The notes under the pieces are model-generated. The model was not told the origin of the DNA. It ran no database searches and saw only the letters and a list, made by a program, of their open reading frames with translations. Source: Acidimicrobiaceae bacterium (GTDB lineage Bacteria > Actinomycetota > Acidimicrobiia > Acidimicrobiales > MedAcidi-G1). Taken from it: a DNA stretch of 5,012 nucleotides. Position 1 is the stretch's first letter. Each line of letters begins with the position of its first letter. Positions 1 to 5,012 of this stretch are shown here, one piece after another. The position numbers and the translations under genes are program-made. The stretch spans positions 13,817 through 18,828 of the forward strand of contig PACE01000058.1 in the NCBI GenBank assembly GCA_002699725.1, read 5' to 3'.

Positions 1-756
1 GTAGGAGGTGCGCCCGCCTTCGGGGATGAACACCGGCCAGTCCTTGTGGATCAGCCCGACGCGCAGTTCACCCGGGACGTCGGCTGCAGTGAACACCGCC
101 TCGACGCCCTCGACGGCCGCCGCCGCCGCTGTGTCGATCCGCACCACGTCGGCCCGGGCGTGGTCGGCGAGGTGCAGGGCTGCGTGGAGGAGTCCGGGCG
201 GCCGCAGGTCGTCGATGAACGGCCGGTCTCCCAGGCTCAGCTCGGCGGCCTCGTACTTGATGCCGCTGCTGCCGATACCGCCACTGGGCACAGCCACCGG
301 CACCTCGTTCCGGGCCAGCGACTCGACGGCGTCGAGGATCTTGATGTAGCCGGTGCAGCGGCAGAGGTGGGCGCCGAGGTGGCGGGCGACATCGTCACGT
401 GTGAGGGCACTGCCCTTCCTGTCGATCTGCGCCTTGGCCCGCATCAGGATGCCCGGCGTGCAGAACCCGCACTGGAGGGCGCCGTGGGCGGCGAAGGCCG
501 CCGCATACCGGTCCCGCTCCGCCGGGTCGAGTCCCTCGAGGGTCACGACCGATGCCCCCTCGGCCTTCTCCATCGACGTCTGGCACGCGATGCGTGCCTT
601 CCCGTTGAGCAGGACGGTGCAGCAGCCGCACTGTCCGGACGGTGCACAGCCGTCCTTGGGTGACAGCACGTCCAACTCGTCGCGCAGGGCGGACAGCAGG
701 TGCGGGTGGTCGTCGGATGTGGTGACCGTGGTGCCGTTGAGTTCGAAGGTGGTCAT
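1..756 (-). CDS. Fused 2Fe-2S / molybdopterin-binding hydroxylase, XdhD / 'selenium-dependent xanthine dehydrogenase' type; 3' end beyond window
   Basis: The first 252 residues of a second molybdenum hydroxylase; the frame is open through the left edge. Residues 1-75 are a plant-type ferredoxin domain with ligands Cys37, Cys43, Cys46 and Cys58 (GCAPSGQCGCC, 36-46; five residues, not the usual four, between the first two, and an extra Cys45). Residues 80-148 are the helical [2Fe-2S] domain with QCGFCTPG (95-102) and CRCTGY (132-137), ligands Cys96, Cys99, Cys132, Cys134. After a linker of about 25 residues the same frame continues into the a/b hammerhead domain of a molybdenum subunit: GDRPFIDDLRPPGLLHAAL (176-194), then VRIDT and FTAADVPG, and VGLIHKDWPVFIPEGG (233-248). 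This architecture and the KDWPVF segment are typical of the XdhD-like family of roughly 850-950 residues. 'Selenium-dependent' is a family name: any selenium would be a cofactor ligand, not selenocysteine, and no in-frame UGA is seen. Start ATG at 756 has GGGAGG 6 nt upstream. An FAD subunit is expected but is not in the window. Confidence 0.88.
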   Translation of the reverse strand, partial: MTTFELNGTTVTTSDDHPHLLSALRDELDVLSPKDGCAPSGQCGCCTVLLNGKARIACQTSMEKAEGASVVTLEGLDPAERDRYAAAFAAHGALQCGFCTPGILMRAKAQIDRKGSALTRDDVARHLGAHLCRCTGYIKILDAVESLARNEVPVAVPSGGIGSSGIKYEAAELSLGDRPFIDDLRPPGLLHAALHLADHARADVVRIDTAAAAAVEGVEAVFTAADVPGELRVGLIHKDWPVFIPEGGRTSY

Positions 757-1730
757 GTCGCGCCTCCCGTGTCGTCGTCGTCCGAGTTCTCGAGTGCAGC
801 CACCACGTCCGGCGGCACGACGACGCCCTGCTGGGCGGTGATGGTGCCGTAGACCTCGGGCCGCCGGTAGTAGCCGAAGTCGAAGAGCGTGTCCTTGTAG
901 TTGGCGCAGAGGCCGAGGTCGCATTCGGCGACGGCCAACTCGTCGCCGACCGTCGAGCAGGCGGCCCGGACCTCGCCGCTCGGGGCGATGATGGCGCTCT
1001 CGCCGAGGAGGTCGCAGCCTTCCTCCTCGCCGGCCTTGGCCACGCCGACCACCCACATGCCGTTCTGGTAGGCGCCCGACTGCAGGCAGAGGCGGTTGTG
1101 GAACCCCTGGAGCACGTCCTGGCTCGGGTCGGGGGCGTAGTGGATCGGCGTGTTGTAGCCGATCATCGCCAGTTCACAACCCTGCAGGCCGAGCACCCGG
1201 TAGGTCTCGGACCAGCGACGATCGTTACAGATCGCCATGCCGAGCACGCCGCCGAAGCCGGCGAACACGCCGAAGCCGGCTCCCGGGTCGAAGTAGTAGC
1301 GCTCGAGGTGCTGGAACTCCCGCCAGGGCTGGTGGTCGTGGTGGCCGGGCAGGTGCACCTTGCGGTACTTCCCGATGACGGTGCCCTGCCGGTCGACCAC
1401 GATGGCCGTGTTGAAGTGCTGTCCCTCCGGCGTGAGTTCGGCGTAGCCGAGGTGGAAGCCGACGCCGAGGCGGGCGGCCTCGTCGAACAGGGGACGGGTG
1501 TCTGGGCCGGGCATCTCGGTCTCGAAGAAGTGGTCGAACTCGGCCCGGTCTTCGACCCACCAGCGAGGGAAGAAGGTGGTGAGGGCCAGTTCGGGGAACA
1601 CGATGAGGTCGCAGCCGGCGTCGGCTCCCTGGCGCAACAGCGCCACGAGCCGTTCGACGACCTCGGCCCGGGTGTCGTCACGCTGGATGGGGCCGGTCTG
1701 GGCTGCGCCGACGGTGACGATGCGGCTCAA
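753..1730 (-). CDS. N-carbamoyl-D-amino-acid hydrolase-like carbon-nitrogen hydrolase (nitrilase superfamily)
   Basis: Cytoplasmic Cys-dependent amidohydrolase, 325 residues, expected to cleave an N-carbamoyl amino acid to the amino acid, CO2 and ammonia. The Glu-Lys-Cys triad is clear: Glu47 in VFPELALTTFFPRW (44-57), Lys124 in GKYRKVHLPGH (120-130), Cys168 in AICNDRRW (166-173). From memory of the Agrobacterium D-carbamoylase, the substrate carboxylate-binding residues are also kept: His126, His141 (in FQHLE) and Arg171/Arg172, as well as the GYNTP stretch. Resemblance runs through nearly the whole length, from the N-terminal GQQGPI-like segment (here GAAQTGPI, 8-15), so D-carbamoylase type is favoured over generic beta-ureidopropionase. 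The C-terminus extends about 20 residues beyond the Agrobacterium enzyme and ends in an acidic run (NSDDDD). The start is TTG at 1730, placed by this N-terminal match and by GGGGGAG 7 nt upstream; no other start codon sits nearby in frame. It overlaps the previous gene by 4 bp (TTGA) and the next by 4 bp (ATGA). Confidence 0.92.
   Translation of the reverse strand: MSRIVTVGAAQTGPIQRDDTRAEVVERLVALLRQGADAGCDLIVFPELALTTFFPRWWVEDRAEFDHFFETEMPGPDTRPLFDEAARLGVGFHLGYAELTPEGQHFNTAIVVDRQGTVIGKYRKVHLPGHHDHQPWREFQHLERYYFDPGAGFGVFAGFGGVLGMAICNDRRWSETYRVLGLQGCELAMIGYNTPIHYAPDPSQDVLQGFHNRLCLQSGAYQNGMWVVGVAKAGEEEGCDLLGESAIIAPSGEVRAACSTVGDELAVAECDLGLCANYKDTLFDFGYYRRPEVYGTITAQQGVVVPPDVVAALENSDDDDTGGAT
763..768 (-). 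promoter_or_regulatory. Ribosome binding site of the fused Fe-S/Mo hydroxylase
   Basis: Coding-strand GGGAGG lies 6 nt before ATG at 756, inside the 3' end of the D-carbamoylase-like gene. It is the strongest Shine-Dalgarno match of the three in the window and fixes the start at the ATGA overlap. Confidence 0.7.
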
Positions 1731-2986
1731 GAGGGCACTCCCCCGTCAAGGGTGGCACGGTCGACGGCGAGCATGACCTGGAGCAGCACGTCAGCGCCGG
1801 CCATGAGGTCGTCGGCGTCGGTGTGCTCAGCGGGGTTGTGGCTGATGCCGTCCCGGCTGGGCACGAACACCATGCCGGTCGGACAGACCCGGGCAAGCAT
1901 CTGGGCATCGTGGCCGGCGCCCGAAGGCATCCGGTTGACCGTGTGGCCGAGGCGTTCGGCGGTGGCCGCCACGATGTCGACGACCCGTTCGTCAAAGACG
2001 ACCGGCTCGAAGCGGGCCAGCGATCGATCGGTGATCTCGACGCCCTCGGCTGCGGCGAGGTCGTCGACGAAGCCGGCGAGGTCGGCTTCGGCCCCCTGGA
2101 GGAGTGACTCGTCGGTGTTGCGGAGGTCGACGGTGAGCACGGCGGACCCGGCGACCACGTTGACGAGGTCCGGGTGCAGTTCGAGACGTCCGACCGTGGC
2201 GACCTGCCCGTCGCCCATCCGGGTGGCGAGCCCCCGTACGTGGGTCGCGATGCTCGCTGCGGCGAAGCCGGCATCGTGCCGGAGGTGCATCGGCGTGGTG
2301 CCGGCGTGGTTGGACTGGCCGGTCACCGTGTACTCGGTCCAGGAGATGCCCTGCACGCCGGTGACGGCACCGATGGTGACGCCCTCGGCCTCGAGGACCG
2401 GTCCCTGTTCGATGTGGAGTTCGACGAACGCGTGGGGGGCAGGACCGGGGCACGGGTACGGGCCCCGGTAACCGATGCGGTCGAGTTCATCGCCCACGAC
2501 AGCGCCGTCGATCCCGATGATGTCGAGCGCCTCCTCGAGGCCCATGCCACCCACGTAGACGAGGCTGCCGAGCATGTCCGGCGGGAAGCGGGCGCCCTCC
2601 TCGTCGGTGAAGAAGGCGACGGCGAACGGGTGCTCGGTCTCGATGTCACGCTCGGTCAGCGTCTCGAGCACCTCGAGGCCCGTGAGGACGCCGAGGTTGC
2701 CGTCGTAGCGACCGCCCGTGCGCACCGTGTCGATGTGGCTGCCGGTCATCACCGGTGGGGTGTCGGTGCGGCCGGGCCGCACGGCGACCACGTTGCCGAT
2801 GCCGTCGACGGCGACGTCGAGGCCGAGGTCGTGCATCCACGTGACGACCAGGTCGCGGCCGTCGCGGTCTTCGTCGGTGAGCGCCAGGCGACACGACCCG
2901 CCGCCGCCGATGGGGCCGATCGCCGCCAGGTCCGAGATGCGCCGGAGGAGGCGGTCGCCGTCGATGCGGAGGTCCTCGTGGGTCAT
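1727..2986 (-). CDS. Zn-dependent M20-family amidohydrolase (N-carbamoyl-L-amino acid hydrolase / allantoate amidohydrolase / beta-ureidopropionase type)
   Basis: Cytoplasmic binuclear metalloenzyme of 419 residues, the usual length for the AllC/HyuC/AmaB group. These enzymes hydrolyse a ureido (carbamoyl) group to ammonia, CO2 and an amine or amino acid. Ligand motifs are all present: TGSHIDTV (81-88, His84), GGRYDGNLG (91-99, Asp95 bridging), TDEEGARF (127-134, Glu129 general base and Glu130 ligand), ELHIEQGPVLE (189-199, His191), and GISHNPAEH (380-388, His383). The dimerisation/substrate region holds SNHAGTTPM (225-233, His227), Asn276, Arg289 and SGAGHDA (355-361), as in known carbamoylases. 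No signal peptide is seen. The ATG at 2986 is chosen because the protein starts at a typical distance from the first motif, and GGAG lies 6 nt upstream. The same frame stays open far upstream, but that part is antiparallel to nothing known and overlaps the PucD-type gene in another frame. It ends in a TTGA overlap with the next gene. Family is certain; choice among L-carbamoylase, allantoate and beta-ureidopropionate activity cannot be made from sequence alone. Confidence 0.92.
   Translation of the reverse strand: MTHEDLRIDGDRLLRRISDLAAIGPIGGGGSCRLALTDEDRDGRDLVVTWMHDLGLDVAVDGIGNVVAVRPGRTDTPPVMTGSHIDTVRTGGRYDGNLGVLTGLEVLETLTERDIETEHPFAVAFFTDEEGARFPPDMLGSLVYVGGMGLEEALDIIGIDGAVVGDELDRIGYRGPYPCPGPAPHAFVELHIEQGPVLEAEGVTIGAVTGVQGISWTEYTVTGQSNHAGTTPMHLRHDAGFAAASIATHVRGLATRMGDGQVATVGRLELHPDLVNVVAGSAVLTVDLRNTDESLLQGAEADLAGFVDDLAAAEGVEITDRSLARFEPVVFDERVVDIVAATAERLGHTVNRMPSGAGHDAQMLARVCPTGMVFVPSRDGISHNPAEHTDADDLMAGADVLLQVMLAVDRATLDGGVPS
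1738..1744 (-). promoter_or_regulatory. Ribosome binding site deciding the TTG start of the D-carbamoylase-like gene
   Basis: Coding-strand GGGGGAG ends 7 nt before TTG at 1730. Because the start is a rare TTG overlapping the upstream stop (TTGA), this purine-rich site, together with the N-terminal match to D-carbamoylases, is the main argument for the start. Confidence 0.65.
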
Positions 2987-2987
2987 C

Positions 2988-5012
2988 TCACGCTCCGGCG
3001 AGTGCGATGTCGGTCGGTCGGACCGGCACGTGGGTGAGGTTGAGTTCGGTGGCTGCGCGGATGGCGGCGACCACAGCAGCCGTCGAAGAGATGCTGGGTG
3101 GCTCGCCGATGCCCTTGGCGCCGAAGGGAGCGCCAGGCTCCGGCTGCTCGATGAGGGCGGCGATCTCGACGGGGGGCATGTCGAGGGCCGTCGGCACGAG
3201 GTAGTCGGTGAAGGAGGCGTTGCGGATCCGACCGTCGAGCACCAGCACCTCTTCCATGACGGCGAGGCCCACGCCCTGGGCTGCACCGCCCTCGATCTGG
3301 CCGATGGCCTGGAGGGGGTTGAGCAACCGGCCCACGTCCTGGGACGTGGTGAGCTCGACCACCTTGACGAGGCCGAGGTCGCAGTCGACGTCGACGATCG
3401 CTCGGTGGGCGGAGAATGCAAACGACACGTGGGCGTCGCCCTGGCCGTTCTCGTCGAGGGGCGAGGTCGGGGCATGGCGGAACTCGACCTCCGCCTCGAT
3501 CGCCTCGGCGGTGACCGAAGCCAGGTCGGCCTCGAAGTCGCCCGACAGCGACACGACCCGGCCTTCGACCAGGACGAGTTCGTCGGGGTCGACGCCGCGG
3601 TCGTCGGCGACGCGGGTGAGGAGCCGGACGCGGACTTCCTCGCAGGCGGCCTGCACGGCGCCGCCCGACATCCAGGACTGTCGGCTGGCCGAAGTGGACC
3701 CGGCCGAGCCCACCGTGGCGGTGGCTGCCGGGGCCAGCACGACCTCCTCGACGCCGAGGACCTCGCGGGTGATCTGCTGGGCGAGGGTGACGAAGCCCTG
3801 TCCGACCTCGGCGCAGGCACAGGTGACGGTCGCGACGCCTCCCTCCAGGCGGCAGATGGCCGAACTGGAGTCGTCGAAACCCTCGGAGAACATCAGGTTC
3901 TTGAAGCCCAGGGCGACCGCCTCGCCGCGACGGACGTGTGCGGGGTCGGCGGTACGGCCGGCGCCCCCCGGCAGGGACATCGGGTCGCCGGAAAGCGAGG
4001 CGGCGGACGGATGGTCGACACAGGTGCGCAGCACCTCGGCAACCGGCGCTGTGCCGGTGATGACCTGGCCGGTGGACAGGCGGTCTCCCGTGGCGAGCAC
4101 GTTGCGGAGGCGCAACTCGACGGGGTCCATACCGAGGGCGGCAGCCAGGCGGTCCATCTGTGCCTCGTGGCCGATGCAGGCCTGCACGGAACCGAAGCCG
4201 CGCATGGCGCCACAGGGCGGGTTGTTGGTGCGGACGACCACGCCCTCGATGTCGGCGCTCGGGACCCGGTAGGGGCCGGCGGCGAAGCAGGTGGCGTTGG
4301 CGATCACGGCACCGCTCGACGATGCATAGGCACCGCCGTCGAGCAGCAGGCGAGCCTCGACACGCACCAGGTTGCCCGCACGGTCGGCGTGGTGGCGGTA
4401 CCACATACGCGCCGGATGCCGGTGCACGTGCCCGTGGAACGACTCCTCCCGGGAATAGACCATCTTCACGGGACGGCGGGTGTGGAGGGCCAGCAGGCAG
4501 AGGTGGGCGTGGAGGCTCAGGTCCTCGCGGGCACCGAACGCCCCGCCGACGCCGGCCAGCGTCAGGCGCACGAGTCCGGGTTCGAGGCCGAGGCAGGCGG
4601 CCACCTGGTCGCGGTCGGCGTGGAGCCACTGGGTGGCGATGAAGAGTTCGACGCCACCGTCCTCGGCGGGGATGGCCAGACCGGATTCCGGGCCGAGGAA
4701 CGCCTGGTCCTGCATGCCCACCTCGTAGGTGCCCTCGACGACGACGTCGCCGACGACCTCCTGGTTGCCGTGGCGCAGGTGGATGCGACGGATGAGGTTG
4801 CCGTCAGGGTGGATCGGATCGGACGATTCGGCCAGGCCCGGGTCGACGAGCGGCGTCGTCACCTCGTAGTCAACGACGATGGCGTCGAGGGCGCGCCGGA
4901 CGGCATCCGGATGGTCGGCGGCGACGATGGCGACCGGCTCGCCCTCGTACCGCACGACGTCGGATGCCAGCACCGGCTGGTCGGCGTGCTCGAGTCCGTA
5001 GGTGGGGCTGCC
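2988..5012 (-). CDS. pucD: Xanthine dehydrogenase family molybdopterin-binding subunit, PucD (subunit D) type; 5' end beyond window
   Basis: Large catalytic subunit of a molybdenum hydroxylase, probably cytoplasmic, which inserts water-derived oxygen into a purine or similar ring. The frame is open from the right edge to TGA at 2990-2988, giving 674 residues (numbered from the edge). B. subtilis PucD is about 745, so roughly 70-100 N-terminal residues (start of the hammerhead domain) are missing. Seen in order: end of the hammerhead domain (LASDVVRYEGEPVAIV, 15-30); GMQDQAFLGPES (99-110), whose Q101 matches the Mo-ligand-contacting Gln; GVGGAFGARED (154-164), with E163 at the bovine Glu802 position; NNPPCGAMRGFG (263-274); AEVGQG (401-406); a cofactor-binding Ser/Gly stretch (435-451); KGIGEPP with the catalytic base Glu637 (codon 3104-3102). 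The whole pattern, including QDQAFLGPES, resembles xanthine dehydrogenase subunit D rather than XdhB. The bovine Arg880 position appears to be Asn239, so xanthine as substrate is not assured. FAD and 2Fe-2S partner subunits are not seen and may lie upstream. The next gene starts 1 bp after the stop. Confidence 0.9.
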   Translation of the reverse strand, partial: GSPTYGLEHADQPVLASDVVRYEGEPVAIVAADHPDAVRRALDAIVVDYEVTTPLVDPGLAESSDPIHPDGNLIRRIHLRHGNQEVVGDVVVEGTYEVGMQDQAFLGPESGLAIPAEDGGVELFIATQWLHADRDQVAACLGLEPGLVRLTLAGVGGAFGAREDLSLHAHLCLLALHTRRPVKMVYSREESFHGHVHRHPARMWYRHHADRAGNLVRVEARLLLDGGAYASSSGAVIANATCFAAGPYRVPSADIEGVVVRTNNPPCGAMRGFGSVQACIGHEAQMDRLAAALGMDPVELRLRNVLATGDRLSTGQVITGTAPVAEVLRTCVDHPSAASLSGDPMSLPGGAGRTADPAHVRRGEAVALGFKNLMFSEGFDDSSSAICRLEGGVATVTCACAEVGQGFVTLAQQITREVLGVEEVVLAPAATATVGSAGSTSASRQSWMSGGAVQAACEEVRVRLLTRVADDRGVDPDELVLVEGRVVSLSGDFEADLASVTAEAIEAEVEFRHAPTSPLDENGQGDAHVSFAFSAHRAIVDVDCDLGLVKVVELTTSQDVGRLLNPLQAIGQIEGGAAQGVGLAVMEEVLVLDGRIRNASFTDYLVPTALDMPPVEIAALIEQPEPGAPFGAKGIGEPPSISSTAAVVAAIRAATELNLTHVPVRPTDIALAGA
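2993..2996 (-). promoter_or_regulatory. Ribosome binding site of the M20 amidohydrolase
   Basis: On the coding strand GGAG lies 6 nt before the ATG at 2986, within the last codons of the PucD-type gene. With the stop and start only 1 bp apart (TGA-G-ATG), it supports this start and suggests translational coupling. Confidence 0.65.

Larger units (their letters stand above)
1..5012 (-). other. Single polycistronic unit of four heterocycle/ureido catabolism genes (partial operon)
   Basis: Four genes read right to left with junctions of +1 bp (2987), -4 bp (1727-1730) and -4 bp (753-756). There is no room for a promoter or terminator between them. Both ends of the operon lie outside the window. 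The gene content (two molybdenum hydroxylases, two carbamoyl-removing hydrolases) suggests one pathway for oxidising a nitrogen heterocycle and recovering ammonia from ureido groups; the substrate is inferred, not shown. Confidence 0.8.

Noticed and set aside
1098..2471. A long plus-strand open frame (457 codons) antisense to the two hydrolases.
   Set aside because: Its translation shows no recognisable motif, spans two genes with clear catalytic residues on the other strand, and is the kind of long spurious frame expected in GC-rich DNA lacking stop codons.
2987..3820. The M20 amidohydrolase frame stays open for about 278 codons upstream of its ATG, which could be read as a 697-residue fusion protein.
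   Set aside because: The upstream part is a low-complexity Ser/Pro/Arg-rich translation lying out of frame inside the conserved C-terminal half of the PucD-type subunit. The M20 domain begins normally at 2986 with its own ribosome binding site.
3208..4272. A 354-codon plus-strand frame and a 548-codon minus-strand frame over the PucD-type gene.
   Set aside because: Both are shadow frames: Arg/Pro/Ser-rich, without domains, and fully covered by the well-conserved molybdenum-subunit frame.
4971..4973. GTG at 4973 as the true start of the PucD-type subunit.
   Set aside because: The frame remains open to the right edge, and the residues before this codon (GSPTYGLEHADQP) plus the missing early hammerhead region fit a gene that continues beyond the window.
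1..5012. The two molybdenum-subunit pieces at opposite window ends as halves of one gene split by an insertion of the hydrolases.
   Set aside because: The left piece ends in its hammerhead domain around VGLIHKDWPVF, and the right piece begins in an overlapping part of the same domain with unlike sequence. The pieces belong to two families (XdhD-like and PucD-like), and the junctions with the hydrolases are normal operon overlaps with no insertion scars.
1..5012. Search for tRNA/rRNA, CRISPR, insertion-sequence ends, long repeats or terminator hairpins.
   Set aside because: No intergenic space exists and no such pattern was seen by eye; the recurring short GTCGTCG-like strings are ordinary GC-rich codon usage.

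Overview
The window is very GC-rich, with strong third-position G/C bias, ATG/TTG starts, tightly overlapping genes and Shine-Dalgarno sites of the GGAG type. This fits a high-GC bacterium, most plausibly an actinomycete-type (Actinomycetota) organism. That placement rests on composition and on the look of the proteins, not on a phylogenetic marker.

All coding capacity lies on the minus strand, so the operon reads from right to left. In transcription order it holds: (1) a molybdenum-cofactor subunit of a xanthine dehydrogenase of the PucD (subunit D) type, 5012-2988, whose N-terminus lies beyond the right edge; (2) a zinc-dependent M20-family ureido/carbamoyl amidohydrolase (AllC / L-carbamoylase / beta-ureidopropionase type), 2986-1727; (3) a nitrilase-superfamily enzyme closely resembling N-carbamoyl-D-amino-acid hydrolase, 1730-753; (4) the N-terminal part of a second molybdenum hydroxylase, 756-1, in which a 2Fe-2S domain is fused to the start of the molybdopterin-binding domain, as in the XdhD / 'selenium-dependent xanthine dehydrogenase' family. 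It runs off the left edge.

The genes are separated by 1 bp or overlap by 4 bp (TTGA and ATGA junctions), each with its own ribosome binding site inside the preceding gene. They are almost certainly co-transcribed and translationally coupled. No intergenic space, promoter, terminator, RNA gene, mobile element, repeat or CRISPR array is visible.

Functionally the set points to catabolism of nitrogen heterocycles: two distinct molybdenum hydroxylases that could oxidise a purine-like or related ring, and two unrelated hydrolases that remove carbamoyl (ureido) groups. No FAD subunit, ring-opening cyclic amidohydrolase, uricase, transporter or regulator is in the window. The exact substrate therefore cannot be read from it. 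Degradation of purine via urate/allantoate, or of a hydantoin-type intermediate, are the leading inferences. The most notable feature is the packing of two different molybdenum hydroxylases around a pair of dissimilar carbamoylases in one transcription unit.
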